From Flectonema sp. DT1601 (lineage: Eukaryota; Euglenozoa; Diplonemea; Diplonemida; Diplonemidae): a stretch of 64,000 bases of DNA. A program made the position numbers and the translations under genes. The notes under the pieces are model-generated. The model was given only the letters and a program-made list of their open reading frames with translations, was not told the origin of the DNA and did not search any database. Shown here one piece after another: positions 40,135 through 51,536 of this stretch. Location of the stretch: contig OZ025792.1 of NCBI GenBank assembly GCA_964019425.1, positions 744,001 through 808,000 of the forward strand. The letters run 5' to 3'. Positions within the stretch are counted from its first letter, which is position 1, and each line of letters starts with the position of its first letter.

Positions 40135-42480
40135 ATGTATAATAGTTTTATTGCACGATGTTGGAATTCGTTTCTGCTGCTGTTCGCATCTGTAGATGAC
40201 ACGGAACTAGATTGCCGTCGTAAACGAGTAGTGCTTGCGTTCTGTATTGTGGCACTTGGATTATTTCTAGTGCCTTCAAGATTGTTATGGGTTATGTCGT
40301 GGAGTATTGTAGCAAAGTGGATAAGCGGAGGGAGCGCTGCGGTTCTGATTAGCAACTTGTACATAACAAAAAGAATAACTGATCAAAAGATTGGTTTGTT
40401 TACGACGTGTCAAATGATATCCATCCTAATTGGTGATTGGTTGAGTGGTCAGTTGCTGGACATCAGGACTTGGCCGGGAGTGGTTCTTTACGCAGATCTC
40501 CTACTGTTGTGTAATGCTCCTCGAAGATATTCAGTGATCCTTATTACGAGTCTTGTTCCTTACCTCTTCTTGGATGCTGCAGAACGAATGTTTCGATTTG
40601 GTTTCTATGACATCCCTTATGGTTCAACAGCTGCAGAACGCGCTGTTCCATGTGATTGCAGCAACCCTCCTTGTCCCGTTAGTGCTGCAACGTCCCTTCT
40701 CAAAGCAACTTTTTGCATCATCGTTTTCTTGTTGGATTTCATGGTCACACGGGGATTTGCTGATGGCATGCTGACGGAGCAGAAGAAGCTCCGAGAGAGC
40801 TCAGAGTTAGCTGAGAAGGTTGTGAAATGTTTAGTTAGGTTCGATTTGGAACTGGCTGAAGATATACTGCGGCAGTCTTGCGAAACAGAGATGGGGGAAG
40901 TGCTTCAACAGTTGCTCTGTAACTTGCGAGTGTACCGACCGTACTTGCCGACTGCGCTCTTCGAGTTCGAAGACAGGGCGTCAGTAGATGTCCCAGTTCC
41001 GGGGATTTCTGGAGAGGAAGTGGCCGTCGTCTTCACCGACATCAAGAGCAGCTCCTTCTGTTGGGAGGTTGAACCCGAAGCGATGGCCCGGGCACTTCGC
41101 AGTCACAATGCGGCAATCACGCAGTGCATCGACAAGTATTCTGGTTATGAAGTGAAGACAATTGGTGATAGTTTCATGGTTGCCTTCTCATCCATAGTTG
41201 ATGCTTGCAGCTTTGGTTTGAGTGTTCACGTGAAGCTGCTTGAGACTTCGTGGCCTCCCGAGTTGCTTGCGATCCCAATATGCATGCCAGACAGTTCTGG
41301 TGAGTGGGGCGGTCTGCGGGTTCGGATCGGTGTTGCGTGGGGAGAGGCGGTGGTGGAGCCGCAACGAACTTCTGACAAGTTTGACTACTTTGGACCGATT
41401 GTAAATCAGGCGGCTCGCATTGAGAATGCCTGCGTTCCTGGATCTGTGTCTATCTCTGAGTCGGCGTACGATGAACTCCTGAAGTTGTCGACGGAGGTTG
41501 GCGGCGTGTCTGAATTGCTGTCTGCGAATTGCATTCAAATGCCTGCCGTGGAACTTCGAGGAATTGGGAAACGAGGATTGTGGACATTGGTTCCATCCTG
41601 CTTGCCAGTGAGGTGCCTGACTGTGGAAAGTGAGATCAGTGGTGTTGCGATGTCCGCGGATGTAAGAAGTTTTGGATCTGGTAGCTCTATGTCTTCAGCT
41701 TATTTGTCCGCAGGTCGAAGAAGAGGTAATGATGAGGATACATGTTTGTGCAAACAGACTATAAGTGTCGCTAACATATCTGTTCATGCCGTTAATGAAG
41801 TAACCTTTGAGATGAACCAAGGATTGCAAAGAGTGATCACATCTTTAGAAAGAACTTCTGGCATAGTTATTTCTGTTGTCGGTTCATCTGTGGTGGCAGG
41901 TTGGAATGTCACAGGTCGGCAAGATAATCACATCGAATGCTGTTTCCGATTTGTGCACTACATCTCGAGGTACGAGACGTCGCAATTCACAATTGGTGTT
42001 AGCAATGGGAGGGTTTGTTACGGTCGGGTTGGTGCTGTTGGTCAACGCTTTGTGACAGCTATCGGTCCCTGTGTTCCGTTGTCGGGAAGTCTCTGTTCTG
42101 CTGCGAAGGAACTCGGTACGTTCTGTCTTTACGCCTCAACTGGTGCCTCAACTGGTGACCTTTTTGGTTGTGCGACCGCCGACCATTTTTCGCGATATCT
42201 ACGTCCTGTTGATGAATGGAGTTTCACGTCTCCTGAAAATTGTATTGTATTAGTGTTAGTTTATCAAGTTAGACCTACAGAAATAATTGAGCAGGATATG
42301 GAATCCAGTCTCACATGGGGGTGGTCTGGTGATTATTGGGAAGCATTCCAAGCGAAAGATATCGTATCCATCGCTGCTGCTGTTGAGAGTTGTGATCCTG
42401 TTTTAGCCCATGTACTGAAATTGCTGTCTTCTGGATTGCACTTGAATTATGATTATACTGGAGTGACTCTGTCTCTTTAA
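40135..42480 (+). CDS. AC8: membrane-bound class III adenylate cyclase (781 aa)
   Basis: Last copy of the array. The N-terminal two-thirds follow AC7 closely (VPSRLLWVMSWSIVAKW; Val-Glu-Pro-Glu variant). The linker cassette (GSGSSMSSAYLSAGRRRG) and the C-terminal part are its own. A short tandem duplication gives Ala-Ser-Thr-Gly twice (about 42136-42160, 'gcctcaactggt' repeated), and the tail ends TGVTLSL instead of KHITILE. The core and catalytic residues are intact, with Glu-Val-Gly rather than Glu-Asp-Gly at the end of the catalytic domain, as in AC1. Its 3' flank is unlike those of AC4-AC7, marking the array's right border. Confidence 0.92.
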   Translation: MYNSFIARCWNSFLLLFASVDDTELDCRRKRVVLAFCIVALGLFLVPSRLLWVMSWSIVAKWISGGSAAVLISNLYITKRITDQKIGLFTTCQMISILIGDWLSGQLLDIRTWPGVVLYADLLLLCNAPRRYSVILITSLVPYLFLDAAERMFRFGFYDIPYGSTAAERAVPCDCSNPPCPVSAATSLLKATFCIIVFLLDFMVTRGFADGMLTEQKKLRESSELAEKVVKCLVRFDLELAEDILRQSCETEMGEVLQQLLCNLRVYRPYLPTALFEFEDRASVDVPVPGISGEEVAVVFTDIKSSSFCWEVEPEAMARALRSHNAAITQCIDKYSGYEVKTIGDSFMVAFSSIVDACSFGLSVHVKLLETSWPPELLAIPICMPDSSGEWGGLRVRIGVAWGEAVVEPQRTSDKFDYFGPIVNQAARIENACVPGSVSISESAYDELLKLSTEVGGVSELLSANCIQMPAVELRGIGKRGLWTLVPSCLPVRCLTVESEISGVAMSADVRSFGSGSSMSSAYLSAGRRRGNDEDTCLCKQTISVANISVHAVNEVTFEMNQGLQRVITSLERTSGIVISVVGSSVVAGWNVTGRQDNHIECCFRFVHYISRYETSQFTIGVSNGRVCYGRVGAVGQRFVTAIGPCVPLSGSLCSAAKELGTFCLYASTGASTGDLFGCATADHFSRYLRPVDEWSFTSPENCIVLVLVYQVRPTEIIEQDMESSLTWGWSGDYWEAFQAKDIVSIAAAVESCDPVLAHVLKLLSSGLHLNYDYTGVTLSL

Positions 42481-42496
42481 AAATATTAGGGAACAT

Positions 42497-42980
42497 CATA
42501 GATGGAAGTGCCCTACAATTTGGAGGGCGTGTAGGGCGCTTGTAGGGCGCTTTTAATATAAATATTATTTTGGAGGGCGCTTTTTTTTTACCTTTTTTAT
42601 TACTATAAGACAGCTAAATTGACGGGGACTTACACTGACGCACAAGTATTTTGACGCAGAAGCAAAAAAAAAATTTTGACATGCTTGGCAGTCTTTCGAA
42701 AAAGAGAAAAAAAGGTGTCACGGGGTTCGAACCCGAGACCTCCAGGTCATGGTTCGGCGGTCAACAATGGCAAAAACAATGGGCCACTCCTTGAGAGCTT
42801 CCGGAGCCTGCTGCAATCCCTGAAGCTGAAACTCATTTCAGTAGGCGATGCATCCCAGATCTACAAGGAGCTGATTAGCCCGCAGAATGCACCGAGTTTT
42901 GGCCCTATTTTGGCCCTACAAAATTTTGTGGCTGATTTTCACCAGGCGCCCTCCAAATTTGGAGGGCACTTCCATCTATG
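42497..42980. mobile_element. 484-bp MITE-like element with 6-bp target duplication
   Basis: Ends catagatggaagtgccct (left) and the complementary agggcacttccatctatg (right) form inverted repeats of over 30 bp with few mismatches. The 6-mer gaacat flanks both sides (42491-42496 and 42981-42986). No transposase is encoded. Inside, around 42722-42735, lies ggggttcgaaccc, a tRNA T-arm / Pol III B-box-like motif, followed on the minus strand by 'gtgacacc' and a T-run; a full tRNA cannot be folded. It is a non-autonomous DNA element, perhaps with a tRNA-derived middle. The superfamily is not assigned. Confidence 0.8.
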
Positions 42981-42986
42981 GAACAT

Positions 42987-43527
42987 GCTATTTAAAGTAA
43001 AGGGGAATTACCTTTATTAGTACAATTCAATTACAAAACAATAAGTAGCAGCATTGCTGCATTGCTGTTTGTGTGAAGTCGGAGTGATGTATTTTGTCAT
43101 CCCTTTACGCAGACAGTTTCAGATTGTTTTTTTTTTTTTTTTAATTCTTTTTTCTTAAATCCTATTTTTGAGTTATAGCCCAAAATACTTCAATTCAATC
43201 AAGCAAGCAAACTTCTAACACACATAATCAGTTTTTTACTGAGTGTAAATATGGAGAGGTATACACAACTTGATCAGATATTATTTTGAGTGAACACTTC
43301 TGCAACTGCATTTGGACAATGTATTTCGGGCCATTGTATTGTAGTAGTTCTACGATTTTGATTTTGATCTGGTCAGTGGAATCCATTAAAAGTAATCTTT
43401 TCTAACCAATCTTCCTCTCTTGGTATATTCGCGTATACTTGGAAAAAAAAAAAAAAAAAAGCGGTTTTTTTTATTTTTTTTAAATAAAGTTTTTCACGAT
43501 ACTTCTCTTTAAAAGACTGTTTTGAAC

Positions 43528-43555
<28 letters not shown>
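42987..43555. other. intergenic and 5' flank of the transporter gene
   Basis: No gene or repeat is seen. The stretch ends in a run of about 30 A that touches the ATG of the next gene, with further A and T runs at 43125-43142 and 43442-43460. Confidence 0.6.
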
Positions 43556-43560
<5 letters not shown>

Positions 43561-45169
43561 ACACGGTGATCTCAGGAAGCGGTCATCGGACCCAGATTTA
43601 GTATGTGACACGGACCCACTAGTAGAGGTTCCCACGTATGATAGTAAGCCGGCTGTAAATGTAAAGCAGCTGTTGATTTTATTCATGGCAGTCAACTTTT
43701 TGTCGTACTTTGACAGAGGTTTAATTTCAGGAGTTCTAACTAAGATAAAGAGCGATGACAGAATGACTGAACACAACAACACTCTCTCTGATGCTAAGGC
43801 TGGAGTGGCAGTGTCAGCTTTTATGGCTGGATTTATGGTTTGCAGTCCGATATTTGCTTCTGTTGGTGGGATATTTAGGCCTTCTTACATTTGTGCTTGT
43901 GGTCTTCTGATTTGGTGTGGAGCAGTTTTGCTAACCGCTTTTTCATCAACGTATCCAATGTTGATTACAATCAGATCATTAGTTGGAATTGGAGAAGCTG
44001 CATACTGTGGGTATATACCAACAATGATTGACGACATCGCTCCAGAAGCTTCAAGGACATTATACATTGGTCTTTACTTCTCAATGATTCCAGTTGGTGC
44101 TGCTGTTGGTATGGCTGCTGGAGGTGTTATTGGTGGATACGATAATGTAATTGGATTCCATGGTTGGCAGTTTCCATTCGCACTAGAGTGTTTCTTGATG
44201 CTTCCTTTAGTGTTACTTATTATCAGAATACCTGCTCATGTTGGTAACGGATCCGCTAAGGGTATTTCTCAAAAGAAGTTAGAACCCGTTGGAATCAACT
44301 ACACCTTCGACAACGACCGAGCAAGTCAAAGCAGCTGGTCTCTCCCTCCTGCGACAACATCAGTCGATAAGCAATCGTATCCGAATGCTTGGGAAGCACT
44401 TAAGAAACTCGTAGCGAATCCTCTGTTCTTATTAACATCATTTGGGTATGCGATGTACACATTAGTATTAGGAGGAGTGTCTGCTTGGGGAATAGCATTC
44501 TTAGAGCAAGGACAGTTGAATATGTCTTCAGGAAGTGCAGCTATCGCCTTTGGACTAGTCACTGCATTTACTGGTTTAGCAGGGACTGCTGTCGGAGGTT
44601 GGTATGTTGATAAAGGAGGTGGCAGCAAAGGCAATACCGGAATGATTCGCTGCCATGTCTTCAACATCATAGCGATTATTATCTCAGTACCATTTGGACT
44701 TGGAGCTTTTCTGATGCCGTCTCTCCCTCCTTTTCTCATTTTGGTATTTTTTGCTGAATTCGCTTTATTCGCAACCACTTCTCCGATCAACGCAATTCTA
44801 TTGGAAACTGTCGCTACTGAAATGAGAACTTACGCGATGACCTTCAGCATTTTAATAATTCACGCGGCTGGTGATTTCCCGTCTCCTATTCTGATTGGTA
44901 GCGTCTCAGATTTATTCAGTCAGGGCTGTCCTGATCATAAAGACCAACCTACCTGTCTAGCAGACACGTTATCACATTGTAAGTGGTGTGTGTCGGATGA
45001 TAAAAATACGAAATCAATCTGCCGCAATGAAACACAACTTCGCAATGCGATGTTGATTTGCTACTCGATTCTGGCACTGGCGCCATTACTGTGGGGCTTA
45101 GCACTTTCAATTACGAAGATGAGAAAAAAGAAGGAAATGCAAGAATGCGCTGACGCTGAGGCGGAATAA
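43556..45169 (+). CDS. Spinster-type major facilitator transporter (537 aa)
   Basis: A 12-span MFS carrier. Residues 1-35 are a cytosolic tail; YFDRG (51-55) closes the first span; GIGEAAYCGYIPTMIDD (from about 144) matches the signature that marks the Spinster family after the fourth span region. Spinster proteins move lysophospholipids or sphingolipids out of lysosomes or across other membranes. The cytosolic middle loop is long (about 225-280). Before the last span an extra Cys-rich loop occurs (CPDHKDQPTC ... CKWC ... C, about 457-485), with a PSI-like spacing and presumably lumenal. The C-terminus is basic then acidic. Intronless. The ATG directly follows an A-run; there is no other in-frame candidate upstream. 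The substrate is not predictable. Confidence 0.87.
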
Positions 45170-46134
45170 TTAATAATTTTTTTTTTTTCAATTTTTTTAA
45201 GTTAAAAAAGCAGCGAGCCTGCGTGTTTCCTGACAGACATCAACCATAATGATACGGCTGTCAGGTTTAATCAATTATTGGGCAGCGTACATTCAATACA
45301 GGCGATTCATTTCATCTTTTTTATGACATTTTCTTGTGAGTTTGTTTTGCACTACTCAAGCAGGCGATTTTTTCGTAGCAAAGACTGCGCGCGAAATCCA
45401 CGTTTGTGATGCTTCTCATGCTATGTTGTTGTTGTTCTTTTATTTGTATTGCGAGAAAGTTACCCGCTGCTCAATAGTTGAGATGCACTCTTTTCCCCTA
45501 TTCTTTTTAAGTAGTTGTCGTAATGTTTAGCATCCTAACGTAAGTCTCATCCGGTTGGAGTTGGTGTTGTTTCACGAGGTGTATGAATAAGTTAATGATA
45601 GTTTTTATTTATTGATCTATTTATTTTTTTGCATTTTTATAACCTTTTTTCTTTTGACACAAGTCTGTCTGCTGCATAACTCGCTACGTCGTTGTCTCTA
45701 AGTTGGTGTAAGCACCTCAAGGTCAACGACTTGTTTGTACGGCGAGACTTCTCGGTCGCAGCTTCCAATCCTTTAAGCATCATGTTTCTTGTGACTCTAA
45801 CCAACAGGAAGCAATCGAGGTGCTGTCAGGATTTGGGTACTGCGGTTGTATTAAATAAACGTAACAAGAGTCAACCGTTCGACTGAATTCTAGTTCTTGT
45901 TTGTGTTGTTTTGTTCTATAGTTGCCTTCAGGGTTTTTTATAATATTATTCTTCTTTTGTGGAATGGTGGCATTTATGTTTCATAAAGAAAGGATTCATT
46001 TATTACTCTCGTCTCCCCCCTTGTGACATGTTTGTCTATGTCTCTGGACAAGGTGGATATGTTCTTCAGCTAAACACAATCTCAGTGATTGAGTCTACCC
46101 AAACCCTGCAGTCATCAGTTCTTATCTTTGTTTA
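45170..46134. other. intergenic, no supported gene
   Basis: Two frames of 64 codons (45336-45530, 45692-45886) have no family signs and lie in T-rich DNA. I see no terminator, tRNA or repeat that I can support. Confidence 0.5.
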
Positions 46135-46477
46135 CTAATCGAACGAAAAGATTCTACTCCTCACTGGCAGTAATGAAAAGCTCAAGAAAGACGATTCCAG
46201 CTCTGAAGAAATAGCCGCACTCGTCGTTAAGGTGGGCAGCAATTAAAGAGATAGAACTCAGCTGATCAAAAGCAAAATATAATTGTTTGCCCGTCCTGAC
46301 GACTCCGATAGACATTAAGAAATCAGTTCTATTGAAATAGACAATAAACTGGAATGCAGTCCCGAACTTACTAACGAACCTACCCACTAAATGGAGCAGA
46401 AGATTTGTGTTTTATTAACTTTTTTTTTTTATCTTTGATTCAGTGCACTTCCTTATAACAAAACTCATATTCTAACT
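46135..46477 (+). mobile_element. 5'-truncated copy of the retroelement 3' tail
   Basis: This matches about 28988-29400 of the retroelement with scattered changes and a gap: 'attctactcctcac', 'gatcaaaagcaaa', 'gacattaagaaatcagttct', 'cagtgcactt' and the shared terminus 'actcatattctaact'. It starts inside the charged 3' segment and lacks the reverse transcriptase. The flanks 'tcagttcttatctttgt' (left) and 'tcagttatttatttgt' (right) may be an eroded target duplication. Two copies with the same 3' end and different 5' ends support target-primed insertion. Confidence 0.72.
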
Positions 46478-46736
46478 TCAGTTATTTATTTGTGACAACT
46501 CCCGCCTACTAACCTTCAGTGAGTGCTGATCTGTTTTATTTTGTTACTATTTCTTAACTGCTGGTTTCTTTTATATAAAGTTTTCACAAATGTTGAATTA
46601 CCCGCCTTCTAACTCTGTACAGACTTCTCTCTTCATATGGAAGGTTGTTATTTTTAATTTTCACATTATTGAAGTCGTCTGAGTGTCGATGATGAATTTT
46701 TTTTTTTTTTTTTAAGGTACGAAAAATAACAAAAGA

Positions 46737-49700
46737 ATGGCTTCCAGTGTCAGTAGCTGGAATTCTAAAAAGGGGAGTCCAGTTCATTGCAGCATATTAC
46801 AAAGTATTGAAGGGACGAGTCCTCTAGGGGGACTTACTGCTGCAGTAGTAGATGGTGACAGAGTATGGGCAGCAACAGGTGAGAGCATCACATTAAGAAA
46901 TCAGCAGACTGGTGAAATTATTGAAACTATTCAGCCTCAAGAAGTAACTGACACTCCAATCACACACATGATTTCTTGTTGTGGATGTCTTTGGGCTGTT
47001 ACATCAAGCGGACAAGCACAGGTCTATACTATGCAAAATAAAAAACAAAGACACTCAATTATCATCAGTGACGAACCAGTCACGGGTGTTGCCGTCTTCG
47101 ATAGCACTGTTTACCTCACGACTACCAGCAGTTTGAAATTATATGATGGGTTCACAGGTATGAGTCGCTTTTTATATTATCTTAGGGATGGTTAAAACTA
47201 AAAAAAGTAATTAATTTACTCTTATCCAATCACACAGGTCAATGTACGAAGTGGTGGACAGTTCCTCGAGCAGCAACATCTGTTACAGTACTTTCACAAC
47301 AAGTAATTGTGACGGGACATTCAAACGGTCAATTGAGATATTGGGATTCAGACGGCAGCTTAATAAGAGAACACGAAGCTCACTCTGGTGATGTGACTGC
47401 ACTCTTACGAAAAGGACCGCCGTCCCCTTCTCTGATCAGCGGAGGATCAGATTCGATTATAAAAATTTGGGGAACTGATGGCAACTCCCCAACAGCTGAG
47501 CTCAGAGGACACAGCAGTGCTGTTAAAGGTTTGGTCGCTGTGTCGAGTTTCTTATTAGCATCGTGTAGCTTAGATGGTAGAATTGTATTGTGGGATCTGA
47601 AAGCACTAAAATCTGTTGGAGCTCTTGATCAACATGGATCACCACTAGTCGCTTTATCAGTTGCTCAATCTGTTGTGTCGAGTGTGTTATGGTCTTATGG
47701 ATCAGATCAGAGTTTAACTGTGTGGGGACTAAGACATGGATTACCTGAACAGTCTCACATTGATGAACTTACAGAAGCATTAACTCGTAAGGAACGACTA
47801 CTGAGAGCAGCTCATGAAGAACTTGAAAAAGTTGAGTCCACTGCTGCGGTATCTCAAAGAGAGCCTTCGACAAGTGCAAAAGGAATCCAAACAATGGATT
47901 GCACACCAACTCCACCAGTTCTTACTACCAGAAGCAGTCCGATAATCGCAACTTCTTCTGTGAAAATTCAACCTGTTGTTCCTGACTTTGTTAAGGCACT
48001 CGCATCTCTTTGTCAATTCGATCCTGCGATAGTTCAGCAAAAACCTACCACACCACTTGAACTACTGTCTCAGGGAAAACTTATTAATATTCCTCAAGAA
48101 TGGAGTGAGTACTCTGATTCTGTTCTTCATATCCAATCAAGTTTAAATGACAGATGGGATGCCTTACACATGTCTGAGAGTAATGGAGTCTCAGCAACAA
48201 CCGTATCGAGTGCTTCAAAGAAGATGTCTCAACAACTCCAACAATGTAATGAGAAGATCGCTCGCCTGACAACCTCAACAGTTTCTCACTTAAATAATAG
48301 AATAGAAGATTTAATGTTCCAACTTCACAATAAAGAAATCGAACTCAGAGACGCGTCATTGGCGAATGCAAAGTCAAAGAGCACCGAGGAATCGCTGACG
48401 ACTATCGCTCAACAGCGTAGAAATCAAATTGAGAAGATGACCAGCGTGCAGCAGCAGTTGACTGAAGACCTCTCCAGTCGTGATTATGAAATTCAAACTC
48501 TTCAGAGAAAGTTAAAAGAAGTCAGCGACATGAGTGATTGCAGTGCGGAGATTGAGTCTCTTCAAATGCAAAAGCAACTCGCTGAAGAAGAATCAAATAA
48601 ACTGCAATCAGAGAATGCCGAGCTGGTTGTACTTCTCGACAAGTACAGACAGCCATTATCTCGTACCATTGTTCACACAGCACCACAGCAAGCAGCTACT
48701 ACTACTGCTACTGAGACCTTTCAAGAAACCTTTCAGCGTCTGACTGATAATGGACAGCTCAGTGAGCTCAAGAGACGTCTTGGTTATGATGATATGGTTG
48801 CGGATCACTCAAGTGAGCTCCAACACCAAAAGCAACTTTCCAGAGATAGAGAAAGTGAATGGACAAGAGAGCGTCAACGACTGTTATCAGAATTGGAGAG
48901 GATGACTAGTACTTTGAACCAACCGAAACCATTCGATTTTAAGACAGCTTCTGAGGAAATAGTTGAAAGAGGTCTCGTCCAACAGCTAATGAAGATGGCG
49001 AATATCTCAACTGACACTACTCCAGACAGAACTGAAGAAGTCCAACACCTCAACTCTCAAATAGAATCTCTTGAGAAGACCATTCAAGAATCCAAATTCC
49101 ACCAACGTGATCTCATAGATAAAAATGATCTTCTTCAGGAATCGATCCGAACCATCGATGCAGAACTTGCTCTTGCGAAGGGCCACGCCACCAACATCAA
49201 CGAAAAGGATGAAACAATTAATTCAATGCAGGGGCGTATCTTAGGTAAGTTTTTGTTTTGTTTACTTTCCATTTGTAGTAGGTGAAAACGATTCCCTTTG
49301 TAAGGAAAATAAAAATAAACTCCAACAGGGTGGGAATCAGACGTGTTGTCTCTCAGAAGATCGCTGCCTACTTTGAAACAGGTTATGACTGACTTGACTT
49401 CTGTGGCGGAAATTGACTGCACTCCACTTGGTGATGTGATTCGACCATCGAGAGATGATGATGATGAGAAAGAGATAAACTTTGAGATCATTCAAGACAT
49501 TACATCACAGTTACGACTGGTGATCGCTTCTCTTAGAACTTTCAGAGAGTCGGAATCGAACATGAAGAATGATGTGGTTTCCCTTCACCAATTAGTAGAA
49601 GTAGAATTAAAAAGAATAGAACCATCAGCTGTACAATCTGATGTTACATCACCAGCTAGACTACAACACAAAAGATTAATCCACACGACTATCGCTAATA

Positions 49701-51536
49701 TGAGATTACTAATTCAATCATGGCACAGAGCTGAGGTTGACTTAAAAAGGAAATCCGATGATATCTCTGACAGTTTATCAGAAGCCAGACAACTATTAGC
49801 AGAACAGGAATCCGCATCAGAATTAGCTTCTCAATCTCAAGGAGGAGGTCTGAGACCAGGTACACCTAGCCATTCATCTAGATCATTACAGACTCCTTCA
49901 GTACACAGAGGGAATGAAGACTTACAATTATTAAGACAAGCATTAGAGAATAAGTCGAGGGAGTATTCCGCATTGCAGCAAGAAATCGCTGCAAATCGCC
50001 AACGCATGGAGGAAAAACACAAGAGAATATCTGCCCTTCAGGAACTAACAGAAGACCGCTCTCGGATGCTACAAGAAGAACGTCATAAGAGTTATCAACT
50101 ACAGAGAGAGGTGCAGTATTTGAAAAACAGAATCCGAAAGGAGAAGGCTCGGCCGGAAACGGAGGAGTTGGAAGATCGTTTAGCTGAGGCAGAAGAACGT
50201 CTCTCAAGTGAGAGAGATGAGAAAATAACGGCACTGCAACACAAACTTCAAGAAGTTGAGAAAATGCTCGAGACATCAGAAAAGCGTAACAGTCCAGACT
50301 TAAGTGAAAGAGTTCAGTGTTTGGAACAACAACTACGAGAAGCAAAAGAACAAGTTCAACTACAACAGGAATTGTTAGCTAGTCAAAGTGAGGACGCTGC
50401 GGAAGAACGCATTCTTGAGTACCAGGAAAAGATTTCTCTTCTCGAGTCTGACGTAGCAGACTTGGAAACGAGACTTCAGCAGTCGCTGTCGGATCACAGA
50501 AGTGCGGAAGCTCGTTGTTCTGAGTTAGAGAATGAAAACAGAGCCGTCAAAGATTCGATTCAAAAGAAATCAAGTCGCCCTCCTCCATCTCCTCAGAGGG
50601 ATACTACTCGACGTAATTCTGATGGAAAGCCGTGGCTGTCACCACCTGTTGAAAAACCGACAACACCAGTTGTTAGCAAACAATCACAACTGTCAGCAGC
50701 TATCACAGCTTCCCCTCCAGATCCGAGACCTGACTTGACTGTTCAGAGAGCTCAGATATCAAATTCAAAATTAGATCAGAACTCGTATTCGAATCAACAC
50801 ACTCGATCTGCTAGTGGAAGTGGTAACAGTTCGACTAGTAGAGTTTCTTATGAACAGCAACGGGGTAGATCAGGAATGCAAGCACCACCTCCACAGTACT
50901 CATTTCCTCCACAAACTCAAACAGAACCAACAAATACAACTCGCGCAATGTCTCCTGTAGAACAAAGGAGAATAAAAGCAGGTCTTATGAAAGAACATAA
51001 TGTGAATATTCCTTATACTAATAATGTAGTTAGGAAGGCTTCTCCTTCTAATATTAGTACCGTGTCTACCCAACAGCCGACACCAATCCCAACAACTCCC
51101 ATCATCGTTGCGGCCATTCCATCTCCTGAACGTTCTGATTTAAAACCAACGCTCAGAAGGTATGTGATGACTGGAGTCTTATCAAAACCTTTCTTTCAAT
51201 TATTTATAATCAAATCCTTGGTTGTAATAAAATCAATCAAAATTGTTGCCTTCCTTACTTAATAACAAAATAACAGGAAATCCGCACCCCTGTCCCCCTC
51301 AACAAATACCTCGTCGATATCAAGTTCTGCTTTAATGTTATCAAACGGATCGAGCCCTTCAGTATGTCATCATGATTAGAGTGTTTGTGGTGAGTGTTGA
51401 GAATTAATTAATCTATAAACTATAAAATAAAATCAAACAGTCACAGAAGCTCTCAGTCGATTACCGACAGCAGCAACGAAGACATTCATCTCAGTCTGCA
51501 GTAACCACATCCACCTACAGAAGGCAACGTCACTGA
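46737..51536 (+). CDS. WD40-repeat / long coiled-coil protein (1,479 aa, five exons)
   Basis: Proposed exons: 46737-47157, 47238-49244, 49329-51159, 51277-51361, 51441-51536. All junctions are GT-AG, the frame is kept and the total is 1,480 codons including TGA. Residues ~1-310 form a beta-propeller of weak WD40 repeats (for example TGHSNGQLRYWDSDGS, SGGSDSIIKIW, SLDGRIVLWDLK). From ~315 long coiled coils follow (best at ~550-620 and ~1005-1200, rich in Glu, Gln, Leu), broken by Ser/Thr-rich linkers. The last ~270 residues are Pro/Ser/Gln-rich and disordered. The architecture suits a cytoskeletal, centrosomal or membrane-trafficking scaffold, but I recognise no named family. The third and fourth introns are the weakest calls; without the last one the protein would end at VCHHD*. 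A T-run and 'ttaag' (AG at 46715-46716) precede the start. Confidence 0.8.

Noticed and set aside
22370-41538. Minus-strand open frames of 116-222 codons inside the cyclases
   Set aside because: They recur in each copy only because the core is duplicated; their sequence is Arg/His/Asn-rich with no domain, and the + frame is a certain enzyme.
42715-42790. tRNA gene around ggttcgaacc
   Set aside because: Only a T-arm-like part is convincing; no matching acceptor 5' strand or anticodon stem can be folded. Kept only as a B-box-like motif within the small element.
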